Source: Paucihalobacter ruber (lineage in GTDB: Bacteria; Bacteroidota; Bacteroidia; Flavobacteriales; Flavobacteriaceae). From it: a stretch of 64,000 nt of DNA. The notes below the pieces were generated by a model. It was not told the DNA's origin. It did no database searches and saw nothing but the letters and a program-made list of their open reading frames with translations. Made by a program: the position numbers and the translations under genes. Positions 54,638 to 62,813 of the stretch are shown here, piece by piece. The stretch's first letter is position 1, and every line of letters begins with the position of its first letter. The DNA lies in the NCBI RefSeq assembly GCF_006494535.1, contig NZ_VHIQ01000002.1, forward strand, positions 496,001 to 560,000, in the 5' to 3' direction.

Positions 54638-55645
54638 TTAGGAATACTTTAGCATAAACTCCTCCGCTTTTTCAACCATCTTTCTACTGCCACAAATAAA
54701 AGGCACGCGCTGATGCAACTCGGTTGGCTCAATGTCTAAAATTCTGGTAAAACCGTCGCTGGCTTTGCCATTGGCTTGCTCGGCTAAAAATGCCATGGGG
54801 TTACATTCGTATAGCAAGCGTAATTTACCACTACCGGCTTTTGAACTTTTAGGATATAAATAAATGCCGCCTTTAATCATATTTCTATGAAAATCAGACA
54901 CTAAAGAACCGATATATCTTGAAGTGTACGGTCTGTCGCCTTCTTCCATCTGGCAATATTTAATATAATTTTTAATGCCCTGCGGAAAATGAATATAATT
55001 GCCTTCGTTTACTGAGTATATTTTACCGGTTTCAGGAAATTGCATGTTGGGATGCGACAGGTAAAACGAACCAATAGCCGGATTTAAAGTAAAACCGTTC
55101 ACACCACAACCCGTTGTATACACCAGCATGGTTGAGGTACCGTAAATAACATAACCGGCTGCTACTTGCTGACTCCCTTTTTGAAGAAAATCTTCTAAAG
55201 TAACCGCTGTGCCAAGCGGTGTTACACGTCTGTAAACCGAAAATATGGTGCCAACCGAAACATTTACATCAATGTTTGACGAGCCGTCTAATGGGTCGAT
55301 AAGAACAATGTATTTGTTTTGATGTTGTTCGTCTTGGCTGTTAATGCTGATAAAACTGTCTTCCTCTTCGCTGGCAATACCGCAAACAATATTTCGATTG
55401 GTAAGGGTTTGAATAAACAATTTATTGGCGTAAACATCTAGTTTTTGCTGATCTTCGCCTTGTATATTGGTATCGCCGGCGGCACCTAAAATGTCTACTA
55501 AACCTGCTTTGTTAACTTCGTGGTTCACCACTTTGGCTGCTAATCTGATTGAGTTGATAAGTCTGGAAAGTTCACCCGAGGTGTATTTAAAAGCAGATTG
55601 GTTTTCTATAATAAATTCGCCAAGAGTTTTATGTGTTTGTTGCAT
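54638..55645 (-). CDS. fbp: Class 1 fructose-1,6-bisphosphatase
   Basis: A 335-residue gluconeogenic phosphatase. The metal site is [22 protein letters not shown], and other conserved parts are [20 protein letters not shown] and the [20 protein letters not shown] substrate loop. It converts fructose 1,6-bisphosphate to fructose 6-phosphate. Length is typical for class 1. It is upstream of mfd on the same strand but mfd seems to have its own promoter. Confidence 0.96.
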   Translation of the reverse strand: MQQTHKTLGEFIIENQSAFKYTSGELSRLINSIRLAAKVVNHEVNKAGLVDILGAAGDTNIQGEDQQKLDVYANKLFIQTLTNRNIVCGIASEEEDSFISINSQDEQHQNKYIVLIDPLDGSSNIDVNVSVGTIFSVYRRVTPLGTAVTLEDFLQKGSQQVAAGYVIYGTSTMLVYTTGCGVNGFTLNPAIGSFYLSHPNMQFPETGKIYSVNEGNYIHFPQGIKNYIKYCQMEEGDRPYTSRYIGSLVSDFHRNMIKGGIYLYPKSSKAGSGKLRLLYECNPMAFLAEQANGKASDGFTRILDIEPTELHQRVPFICGSRKMVEKAEEFMLKYS

Positions 55646-55741
55646 ACGCTCAGTTATATTTCGCTACAAATATCGTATAATTTAGCAAACTACAACGTTT
55701 TCGTAAGATGAAATATCTCATTTTTATTGTTAAGTTTCCGT

Positions 55742-55749
55742 TATCTTTG
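55742..55749 (+). promoter_or_regulatory. Predicted -7 promoter element for the GNAT-aspartate kinase operon
   Basis: TATCTTTG matches TAnnTTTG, 23 bp before the GNAT start at 55773. Confidence 0.5.
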
Positions 55750-55772
55750 TGGGCTTAAAAATCCTTGTAGAA

Positions 55773-56246
55773 ATGACCATTAGACCAGCTGTAAAAACCG
55801 ATATGAAAGCCGTTTTAGCGCTCATTACCGAGCTCGCTATTTTTGAAAAAGAGCCCAACGCCGTCGAGGTGACCGAAGATTATCTCATCAACGCCGGATT
55901 TGGAACCAATCCCGAATTTAAATGCTTTGTAGCCGAAATAGACTCCAAGATAGTTGGTATGGCTTTGGTTTTTACGCGTTTTTCAACCTGGAAAGGAACG
56001 GTTTTACATCTCGAAGATTTAATCGTCAACCAAAATTATCGCGCACAAGGGATTGGTGCAGCACTGCTAGACAAAGTGGTTGCTTATGGTAAAGAATTAG
56101 GGGTTAAACGCATTAGTTGGGAAGTACTCGACTGGAATACCAATGCCATAGAATTCTATAAACAAAAAGGCGCCAATATTTTGGAAACCTGGCGTGTGGT
56201 ACATTTAGACCAAAACGGTATTAACAATTATAAATTTAAGAACTAA
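55773..56246 (+). CDS. GNAT family N-acetyltransferase
   Basis: A 157-residue acetyltransferase of the diamine (spermidine/spermine) N-acetyltransferase-like subgroup. The acetyl-CoA loop is VNQNYRAQGIGAALL, preceded by LHLEDLIV, and the C-terminal ISWEVLDWNTNAIEFYKQKGA is characteristic. The ATG at 55773 follows a -7 promoter element and gives the usual MTIRPAVKTDM start. The acceptor is unknown. Its stop is one base before the aspartate kinase start. Confidence 0.9.
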   Translation: MTIRPAVKTDMKAVLALITELAIFEKEPNAVEVTEDYLINAGFGTNPEFKCFVAEIDSKIVGMALVFTRFSTWKGTVLHLEDLIVNQNYRAQGIGAALLDKVVAYGKELGVKRISWEVLDWNTNAIEFYKQKGANILETWRVVHLDQNGINNYKFKN

Positions 56247-56247
56247 C

Positions 56248-57498
56248 ATGCGTGTATTTAAATTTGGTGGTGCTTCGGTTAAGGATGCCGCCGGTGTCAT
56301 GAATTTGGTAAAAGTGCTCGAAACGGTTGGGCACAACAATACGTTGATTGTGGTTTCGGCTATGGGTAAAACCACCAATGCCTTAGAAGTGGTTATTAAT
56401 AATTACTTCAATAAGCAAAGCGAACTACAAAGTTCTATTCAGGATGTAAAAAAGTATCACAACGAAATTCTTCTTGATTTGTTTAAAAACGAACAGCATG
56501 CCGTTTTTAAAAAAGTAAACGAATGGTTTGAAGAATTGGCAGGCTTTTTTAAGCGTAACAAGTCACCCGATTATAATTTTGTTTATGACCAAGTGATTGG
56601 TTTTGGCGAGCTTGTTTCTACCACTATCGTTAGTGCATACCTAAACGAAAGGGGTTTCAATAACCAGTGGATTGATGTACGAGAATTGATTAAAACCGAT
56701 AATTATTACCGTCGGGCCAACGTCAATTGGTACGTGACGCAACAACAAATTTCTGAAACAATCAATACCAAAACACTCAATATTACCCAAGGTTTTCTAG
56801 GTAGTGACGACAACAATTTTACCACCACTTTAGGTAGAGAAGGCAGTGATTACACGGCCGCTATTTTTGCCTACTGCCTCAATGCTGAAAGCGTTACCAT
56901 TTGGAAAGATGTTCCGGGAGTTTTAAATGCCGATCCGCGTTATTTCGAGAATGCGCAACTGCTTAATAGCATTTCTTATCGCGAGGCTATTGAGTTGGCC
57001 TTTTATGGCGCATCGGTGATTCACCCAAAAACGCTTCAGCCTTTACAGGGAAAAGAAATTCCGCTATACGTAAAATCGTTTATAAGTCCCGAAAATCCCG
57101 GCACCAAAGTGGGCAAAGGTATCGGTATAGAGCCCGAGGTGCCGTGTTATATCGTGAAGAAAAATCAGGTATTGATAAGTATGTCGTCTTTAGATTTTTC
57201 ATATATAGTGGAAGAAAATATCAGCGAAATCTTCAAATTGTTGCATCAGTACAAAATGAAGGTAGATGTGATTCAAAATTCTGCCATTAGTTTTTCGGTT
57301 TGTGTAGACAACATCTACAATAACCTCGAAAAACTGTTACAACACTTAAAAGCTAAGTTTAAAGTAGAACATTTCGAAAACGTTTCGCTGTATACCATTA
57401 GACATTATACAGACCAAGCTGTAAAATCTGTTGAAGCGGGCAAAACTGTGTTGTTGAAACAATTGTTGCAAGAAACCGTTCAAATAGTAACCAAATAA
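56248..57498 (+). CDS. Aspartate kinase
   Basis: A 416-residue monofunctional aspartokinase. The N-terminal motif is KFGGASVKDAAGV and the catalytic-domain motif is TTLGREGSDYTAAIFAYCLN. A C-terminal ACT region (about 305-400, ISMSSLDFSYIVEENISEIF) follows. It phosphorylates aspartate, the first step to lysine, threonine and methionine. It is in an operon with GNAT upstream (1-bp gap) and the acyltransferase downstream (22 bp). Confidence 0.93.
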   Translation: MRVFKFGGASVKDAAGVMNLVKVLETVGHNNTLIVVSAMGKTTNALEVVINNYFNKQSELQSSIQDVKKYHNEILLDLFKNEQHAVFKKVNEWFEELAGFFKRNKSPDYNFVYDQVIGFGELVSTTIVSAYLNERGFNNQWIDVRELIKTDNYYRRANVNWYVTQQQISETINTKTLNITQGFLGSDDNNFTTTLGREGSDYTAAIFAYCLNAESVTIWKDVPGVLNADPRYFENAQLLNSISYREAIELAFYGASVIHPKTLQPLQGKEIPLYVKSFISPENPGTKVGKGIGIEPEVPCYIVKKNQVLISMSSLDFSYIVEENISEIFKLLHQYKMKVDVIQNSAISFSVCVDNIYNNLEKLLQHLKAKFKVEHFENVSLYTIRHYTDQAVKSVEAGKTVLLKQLLQETVQIVTK

Positions 57499-57520
57499 AC
57501 AATTCACTACATTTGTGAAG

Positions 57521-59350
57521 ATGGAAACCCAAAACAATAAAGGTTTAGTTAGTGCCAAAGAAATTGCAATTGCCATTAATGCTAACAAATATGGCTTTTT
57601 AGGAACCTTTTTTGGATGGATTTTGATGAAGTTATTAAAGATTTCAACCATTAATAAAATTTATCTTCGCAACAAGCACTTATCGGGATTACCGTTTTTA
57701 AATGGTATTTTGGAAGAGTTTCATATAAGATTCGAAATTCCTGACGAAGATTTAAAACGTTTGCCAAAAGACGGTGCTTACATCACGGTTTCTAATCATC
57801 CGCTTGGTGGTATTGATGGTATCTTACTCTTAAAATTAATGTTGGAACAGCGAGACGATTTTAAGATTATCGCCAATTTTTTATTGCATCGCATTGAGCC
57901 AATGGCACCTTACATCATGCCTGTAAATCCGTTTGAAGACCGTAAAGACGTTAAAAGCAGTGTTGCAGGTTTTAAGAGTGCATTGTCGCATTTACAAAAC
58001 CGTCATCCGCTGGGAATCTTTCCGGCAGGCGAAGTCTCTACCTATCGCGACGGCAAATTAATGGTAGACAAGCCTTGGGAAGAAGCTGCTATTAAACTTA
58101 TTAAAAAAGCGCAGGTTCCGGTGGTGCCAATTTATTTTCACGCTAAAAACAGCAAATTGTTTTACAGGTTATCTAAAATTAGCGACACCCTGCGAACGGC
58201 CAAATTACCATCTGAATTGCTTACCCAAAAAAGGCGCGTCATTAAGGTGAGAATTGGCAGACCTATTAGCGTTGCCGAGCAAAATGAGCATGAAGACATT
58301 GCGCAGCTTTCAGAATTTTTAAGAAGAAAAACCTACATGCTTTCCAACGTTTTTGAACCTAAGGATAAAATTCTTAAAAATATTCAGTCATCCCTAAAGG
58401 TTCAAAAGCCACCAAAAAAAGTGGTACAACCTGTAAGTAAGGAGTTGATGTCAAAAGAGGTTGAAACACTACGGCAACAAGAATTACGATTACTGGTTAG
58501 TAAAAATTACGAAGTCTTTTTAGCTCAGGCAAAAGAAATTCCTTACATCTTACGTGAAATTGGTAGACTTCGTGAAATTACCTTTCGAGAAGTAGGCGAA
58601 GGCACCAATAAAGATATTGATTTAGACACTTTTGACACTTATTACCATCATTTATTTTTATGGGATAATGAGGCGCAATGCCTCGCCGGTGCTTATAGAA
58701 TGGGTCTGGGTTCGCAGATTTTTGCACGTTATGGCATAGACGGCTTTTACCTTCAGGATTTATTTAGGTTTGAACCCGAATTGTACAAAATGATGAGCGA
58801 ATCTATTGAAATGGGTCGCGCATTTATCATTAAAGAATACCAGCAAAAACCAATGCCTTTATTTTTACTTTGGAAAGGAATTGTGCATACAACCTTAAGA
58901 CATCCGGAACACAAGTTTTTAATTGGAGGCGTTAGTATAAGTAATCAGTTTTCAAATTTCTCGAAGAGTTTGATGATTGAGTTTATGAAATCTCATTATT
59001 ACGATCCTTACGTGGCGCAATATGTGCATCCTAAGAAGGAATTCAAGGTAAAGCTAAAAGACGCCGATAAGGACTTTGTTTTTGATGCTACCGAAGCCGA
59101 TTTAAATAAGTTCGATAAAATTATAGACGAAGTAGAACCCGGAGCTTTACGCTTACCGGTGTTACTTAAAAAATACATCAAGCAAAATGCCAAGCTGGTG
59201 GCTTTTAATGTAGATCCGTTGTTTAACAACTCTGTTGATGGTTTGATGTACATTAAAATTGCCGATTTACCCGAAAGTACCGTTCGCCCGGTGATGGAAG
59301 AATTCCAGGCCGAACTGGAACGCAAATTTACCGAAAACAGTGAAAAATAG
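57521..59350 (+). CDS. olsF: Bifunctional PlsC/GNAT acyltransferase (OlsF-like)
   Basis: A 609-residue fusion. The N-terminal half (about 70-290) is a PlsC-type O-acyltransferase, with motif I SNHPLGGID (HxxxxD variant) and FPAGEVSTYRDG. The C-terminal half (about 320-600) is an OlsB/hemolysin-like N-acyltransferase (REITFREVGEGTNKDIDLDTFD, then GAYRMGLG). This two-domain layout is known as OlsF, a one-protein route to ornithine or glycine lipids in Bacteroidota. The ATG at 57521 is preferred over a GTG at 57515. It overlaps the next gene by 11 bp. The head-group amino acid is not predictable. Confidence 0.85.
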   Translation: METQNNKGLVSAKEIAIAINANKYGFLGTFFGWILMKLLKISTINKIYLRNKHLSGLPFLNGILEEFHIRFEIPDEDLKRLPKDGAYITVSNHPLGGIDGILLLKLMLEQRDDFKIIANFLLHRIEPMAPYIMPVNPFEDRKDVKSSVAGFKSALSHLQNRHPLGIFPAGEVSTYRDGKLMVDKPWEEAAIKLIKKAQVPVVPIYFHAKNSKLFYRLSKISDTLRTAKLPSELLTQKRRVIKVRIGRPISVAEQNEHEDIAQLSEFLRRKTYMLSNVFEPKDKILKNIQSSLKVQKPPKKVVQPVSKELMSKEVETLRQQELRLLVSKNYEVFLAQAKEIPYILREIGRLREITFREVGEGTNKDIDLDTFDTYYHHLFLWDNEAQCLAGAYRMGLGSQIFARYGIDGFYLQDLFRFEPELYKMMSESIEMGRAFIIKEYQQKPMPLFLLWKGIVHTTLRHPEHKFLIGGVSISNQFSNFSKSLMIEFMKSHYYDPYVAQYVHPKKEFKVKLKDADKDFVFDATEADLNKFDKIIDEVEPGALRLPVLLKKYIKQNAKLVAFNVDPLFNNSVDGLMYIKIADLPESTVRPVMEEFQAELERKFTENSEK

Positions 59351-60365
59351 ATGGTATCTTTTTAGCCTGATTGTTCCATTTATCGCTATGTCTTCGTATG
59401 CACAAACATTAAAAGGTGTTGTGGTTGATGCCAATACCTTAGAACCTATTGAAAGCGCCACCGTTTACTTTGACAACACAACTATAGGCACTACAACCAA
59501 CGCCAATGGCCAATTTTCAATTGATTATACCGATGCGGTTCAGTCGGTTTTAGTGGTGTCTTTTTTGGGTTATGAAAAACAAATCATTGCCAATTACAGA
59601 AACCTTCAGCAGCTTCAAATTAAACTAAAAGAACAAACCGATGTTTTAGATGAAGTTTTGTTAACCGATAACGACGGTCTAACTAGAAAGCAAAAATTAA
59701 AACAATTTAAAAAGGAGTTTTTAGGAACCTCGGCTAACGGCAGATCGTGTAAAATACTCAATGAAGGCGATATTATTTTGAGGTATCATAAACCTTCCAA
59801 GACGCTTACCGCTACCGCTAAAAATCCGGTGAAGGTGATTAATAACAATCTTCAATACGAAATTTTGTACGATATTATCGATTTTGAAATTGCTTATAAA
59901 TATGTAGACGAGAAGCAAGATCTTTTCAATGTCAAGTCTGTAATTTATACGGGCACCACTTATTACAAATCTATTGGCAAAGTTGATGCGAAAAAGCTTA
60001 ATAAATTTAGACAGAAAACCTTTAAAGGTTCAGTACAACATTTTATAAGAGCTTTGTACCACCAACAATTAGAGGAAGAGCAATTTCAAATATTTCGTAA
60101 TAAATTTAAAGTCAATCCTTACGAGGCATTCAAAATAACAGATGTTTCAGATTCTAATCTAAAGCAGGTAACGTTTGATAAGCGATTGAGTGTACTTTAT
60201 GATAAGAAACACCAATCGGGCATACAATTAACAGCCGATTACTTTGTAATTGACGCTTACGGGAATTATGCACCCATTGCAAATTTACTATTCACAGGTG
60301 TAATGGGCAACCAGCGTTTGGGCGATAGTTTACCTTTTGATTTTGGGTTGGAGGTTGAAGACTAA
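59340..60365 (+). CDS. CarboxypepD_reg-like domain surface protein
   Basis: A 341-residue exported protein (signal peptide MKNRWYLFSLIVPFIAMSSYAQ). The N-terminal carboxypeptidase-regulatory-like domain is about 23-105 (TLKGVVVDANTLEPIESATV ... FLGYEKQII). A conserved but unnamed C-terminal domain (about 115-341) contains QKLKQFKKEFLGTSANG. This type is common in flavobacteria and usually outer-membrane associated. Its start overlaps the acyltransferase by 11 bp, so it is co-translated. Confidence 0.85.
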   Translation: MKNRWYLFSLIVPFIAMSSYAQTLKGVVVDANTLEPIESATVYFDNTTIGTTTNANGQFSIDYTDAVQSVLVVSFLGYEKQIIANYRNLQQLQIKLKEQTDVLDEVLLTDNDGLTRKQKLKQFKKEFLGTSANGRSCKILNEGDIILRYHKPSKTLTATAKNPVKVINNNLQYEILYDIIDFEIAYKYVDEKQDLFNVKSVIYTGTTYYKSIGKVDAKKLNKFRQKTFKGSVQHFIRALYHQQLEEEQFQIFRNKFKVNPYEAFKITDVSDSNLKQVTFDKRLSVLYDKKHQSGIQLTADYFVIDAYGNYAPIANLLFTGVMGNQRLGDSLPFDFGLEVED

Positions 60366-60499
60366 ATTAGGATTTTTATTTAATAAAATAATTATTGAGT
60401 CTAGATAGTATTCTAAATCAAAATGTTAAAGTTTTGTTTTCTGTTTTTAGAAGTTTCTCAATAATATCACGGTTTCCAAGAAAATTTTGAAGAATTCCG

Positions 60500-60692
60500 G
60501 AAAAATAATTTTCAAATTTTTTAATTACATAATTTGCAATTTAAGTATATATATATATATTTACACTGTAAATCCCTTTAAATGATAGTTGTAGAAGATC
60601 TATCCTCTATTGGCATTTACAATTGTTGCAACAGAACTGGCGTGAGTTTTTTTATAAAACTTCTAACAAAATCTTCTACTAAAACTTCTAAA
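60500..60692 (+). repeat. Island leader/spacer, diverged inverted copy D
   Basis: A diverged copy of leaders A-C in the opposite orientation, again reading into a downstream gene. Conserved parts are AATTTTCAAA, a TA microsatellite (about seven units), TTTACA-C-TGTAAATCCC, ATTTACA followed by TGTTGCAACA, a weak AACT/AGTT hairpin with T run, and three CTTCTA direct repeats at 12-13 bp spacing. The intervening sequence differs strongly, so the conserved palindromes stand out as functional. The clearest core is 60545-60692. Confidence 0.8.
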
Positions 60693-60750
60693 GGTAATTC
60701 AGTTTAATGGGTTGACTTCACAATGAAGTTAACTTTTAATTATTTTTATT

Positions 60751-61002
60751 ACGAAAAATTTATTTTTAATATCTTTTATATCAATTATTTGTTTCGGTTC
60801 ATTTGCGAAAAGTCATACTAAAGTGGTTGAATTTGAAAGTGTTTGTGTTGTTACATTAGATATTTATCATTATAATCCGTATACGGGAGAAAGATGGGTT
60901 ACACAAGAAAGAGTTAATTTGGGACTGGTTGACAACATCGAACAATGCAGAGCTAGGGCAAGGGATTATGTTGCATTTAGAAATTTTCTTTTAGCACTTT
61001 AA
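60751..61002 (+). CDS. Small exported protein with ACG start (83 aa)
   Basis: The frame has a clear signal peptide (KNLFLISFISIICFGSFA) and a mature part with two Cys (ESVCVVTLDIYHYNPYTGER ... NIEQCRARARDY). No ATG, GTG or TTG precedes it; the codon where MKN would be expected is ACG, at a good position for a start. Either ACG is a rare start or the start was lost by a T-to-C change. A second, shorter relative of its C-terminus lies at 61914-62009. The GLPGLI gene starts 4 bp after its stop. Confidence 0.55.
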   Translation, partial: TKNLFLISFISIICFGSFAKSHTKVVEFESVCVVTLDIYHYNPYTGERWVTQERVNLGLVDNIEQCRARARDYVAFRNFLLAL

Positions 61003-61006
61003 TTTT

Positions 61007-61795
61007 ATGAATAAATATATATTATTTCTTTTACTTATTTGTGAATGTATTTGTTTCGGTCAAAATATTGATAACACCATATATGTTAATTATCATTTTG
61101 TAAGTCATTTTGGAGCAAATACTACATTTAACATTGATGCTTCCTTGATTGCAAATAATAATTCATCTTTATATGTAGTTTATTCAAGACATGATAATTA
61201 TAAATATAGTCCTGAAAATGAAGAAGAAGACAGTAACAATACGATTAAAATCTTTAATAATATATCAAACTCAAAAGATGTGTATGTTTATCAAAATTCA
61301 AAAGATAAAACACTCTATCACACATCTAATATAAAAGATAAAATTTATAGAATTGAGGAAAGGAAACAGGATTTCAATTGGATTGTTTTAAAAGAAACGA
61401 AGTTAGTTGGAAGCTTTTTATGTAATAAGGCGGAAGTTAATTTTAGAGGCAGAAACTATACTGCTTGGTTTACTACAGACATTCCAATTAGTTCAGGACC
61501 GTGGAAGTTTTCAGGATTACCAGGTCTTATTTTAGAAATTTACGATGAAAGTAAAACTTTTAGTTGGGTATCAAAATCAATTCAATTTCCTTATTTGGAA
61601 AAAGTATCCATTGCGGAGCCTGAGACGCATGACAAAATAAAAATAACACTTAAGGATTATATCGAACTTGTAGAAAGGGAAAGAAAAAATGACGATAAAA
61701 TGCGAAATTCTAAAATGAATAAAGATTATACAATTATTAGCTCTGTAACCAAAAGAGCTGGTATAGAATTAACTTATGAATGGGAAACTAATTAG
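61007..61795 (+). CDS. GLPGLI family protein
   Basis: A 262-residue exported protein (signal peptide ending CICFG). It has the defining GLPGLI motif at 170-175 in KFSGLPGLILEIYD. Preceding it is the conserved CNKAEVNFRGRNYTAWFTTDIPISSGPW. It ends LTYEWETN. GLPGLI proteins are Bacteroidetes-specific and of unknown function, often next to outer-membrane receptors, as here. It is the first of two tandem paralogues. Confidence 0.92.
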   Translation: MNKYILFLLLICECICFGQNIDNTIYVNYHFVSHFGANTTFNIDASLIANNNSSLYVVYSRHDNYKYSPENEEEDSNNTIKIFNNISNSKDVYVYQNSKDKTLYHTSNIKDKIYRIEERKQDFNWIVLKETKLVGSFLCNKAEVNFRGRNYTAWFTTDIPISSGPWKFSGLPGLILEIYDESKTFSWVSKSIQFPYLEKVSIAEPETHDKIKITLKDYIELVERERKNDDKMRNSKMNKDYTIISSVTKRAGIELTYEWETN

Positions 61796-61913
61796 ATAGT
61801 AACTTTTGTTCTGAATTTTGGAGAGAATTACACGATTAAAGTTTAAATTGTTTGAATCACGAAAAAACAATGATTGTTTATATCTTTAACTTTTATAAGT
61901 GTATCTTAATTAA

Positions 61914-62009
61914 GTGATAGAAGTTTTTGGTATTACTCCTGCTACAGAGTGTGCGATGAGGGTTCAATCGTATTATAATATTTACATTGCACAGTATCTA
62001 CGAGATTAG
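61914..62009 (+). pseudogene. Short C-terminal relative of the small exported protein
   Basis: A 31-codon frame from a GTG reads VIEVFGITPATECAMRVQSY followed by YNIYIAQYLRD. The arrangement V-x-x-G then E-C-A-x-R then Y-x-x-Y resembles the C-terminal third of the 83-residue product (GLVDNIEQCRARARDY). It sits in the same place, just before a GLPGLI gene. It lacks a signal peptide, so it is probably a remnant from duplication of the small-protein-plus-GLPGLI pair. Confidence 0.45.
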
Positions 62010-62022
62010 ATAATTTAAAAAT

Positions 62023-62802
62023 ATGGCTAAATTACTTATTAATTGTTTATTGTTCGTGGTTACCTCTGTGTTCTCTCAAGAAACCTTAAGAGTAAGTTAT
62101 GAAGAGACTTTTACTTTTACAAATAACAGGCAAATTACCTTTAAAACAGACCTTTTTGCCAATTATGTGATGTCTCATTATGTAAAAACTATTGATGATA
62201 AACAAAAAGCTAATTTAAATAATCCAATAGTTTCGGAAGGCGATAATAGGATAATAGCTCCTAAAATTGTTAATTCCGGTAATAGTAGTACATTAATAAT
62301 AGATAGGGGCAAACAAACAATGCGTCAAAATTTATTACACGAAGGTAAGCCTGTTATTTTAGACGATACTACAGTCAAATTGGATTGGCAACTTTTAAAT
62401 GAAGTTAAGACCATTAATAATTTTAAGTGTAATAAGGCTGTTGTAAATTTTAGAGGTAGAACGTTTATTGCATGGTATACCACAGAAATCCCGATTTCGG
62501 CCGGGCCTTGGAAACTTCATGGCCTACCCGGTTTAATTTTGGAAGCAGCAGACGTCGATAATTTATATACTTGGTATGCAACCGATATATTATATCCGGT
62601 TGAAGAACAAATTGTTTTAACAGATTTTGATTATTCAAAATATAATCTCATCATCTTGAGAGCGTATATAGAATCAAAAGCAGAAGACAGAAAATCGAGA
62701 GAAAAGTTAATGATGTCTAAAATGCCGAAGGAGCACAGAATTGAAAGCAGCACTATTGAACGTAAAGGTCTAGAATTAATTTACGAATGGGAAACTAATT
62801 AG
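62023..62802 (+). CDS. GLPGLI family protein
   Basis: A 259-residue paralogue of the preceding GLPGLI protein: signal peptide (LLFVVTSVFS), CNKAVVNFRGRTFIAWYTT, the motif LHGLPGLILEAADV, and an identical LIYEWETN-like end. It is followed after 11 bp by a receptor-like gene. The pair arose by tandem duplication. Confidence 0.92.
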   Translation: MAKLLINCLLFVVTSVFSQETLRVSYEETFTFTNNRQITFKTDLFANYVMSHYVKTIDDKQKANLNNPIVSEGDNRIIAPKIVNSGNSSTLIIDRGKQTMRQNLLHEGKPVILDDTTVKLDWQLLNEVKTINNFKCNKAVVNFRGRTFIAWYTTEIPISAGPWKLHGLPGLILEAADVDNLYTWYATDILYPVEEQIVLTDFDYSKYNLIILRAYIESKAEDRKSREKLMMSKMPKEHRIESSTIERKGLELIYEWETN

Positions 62803-62813
62803 ATAGTAACAGT

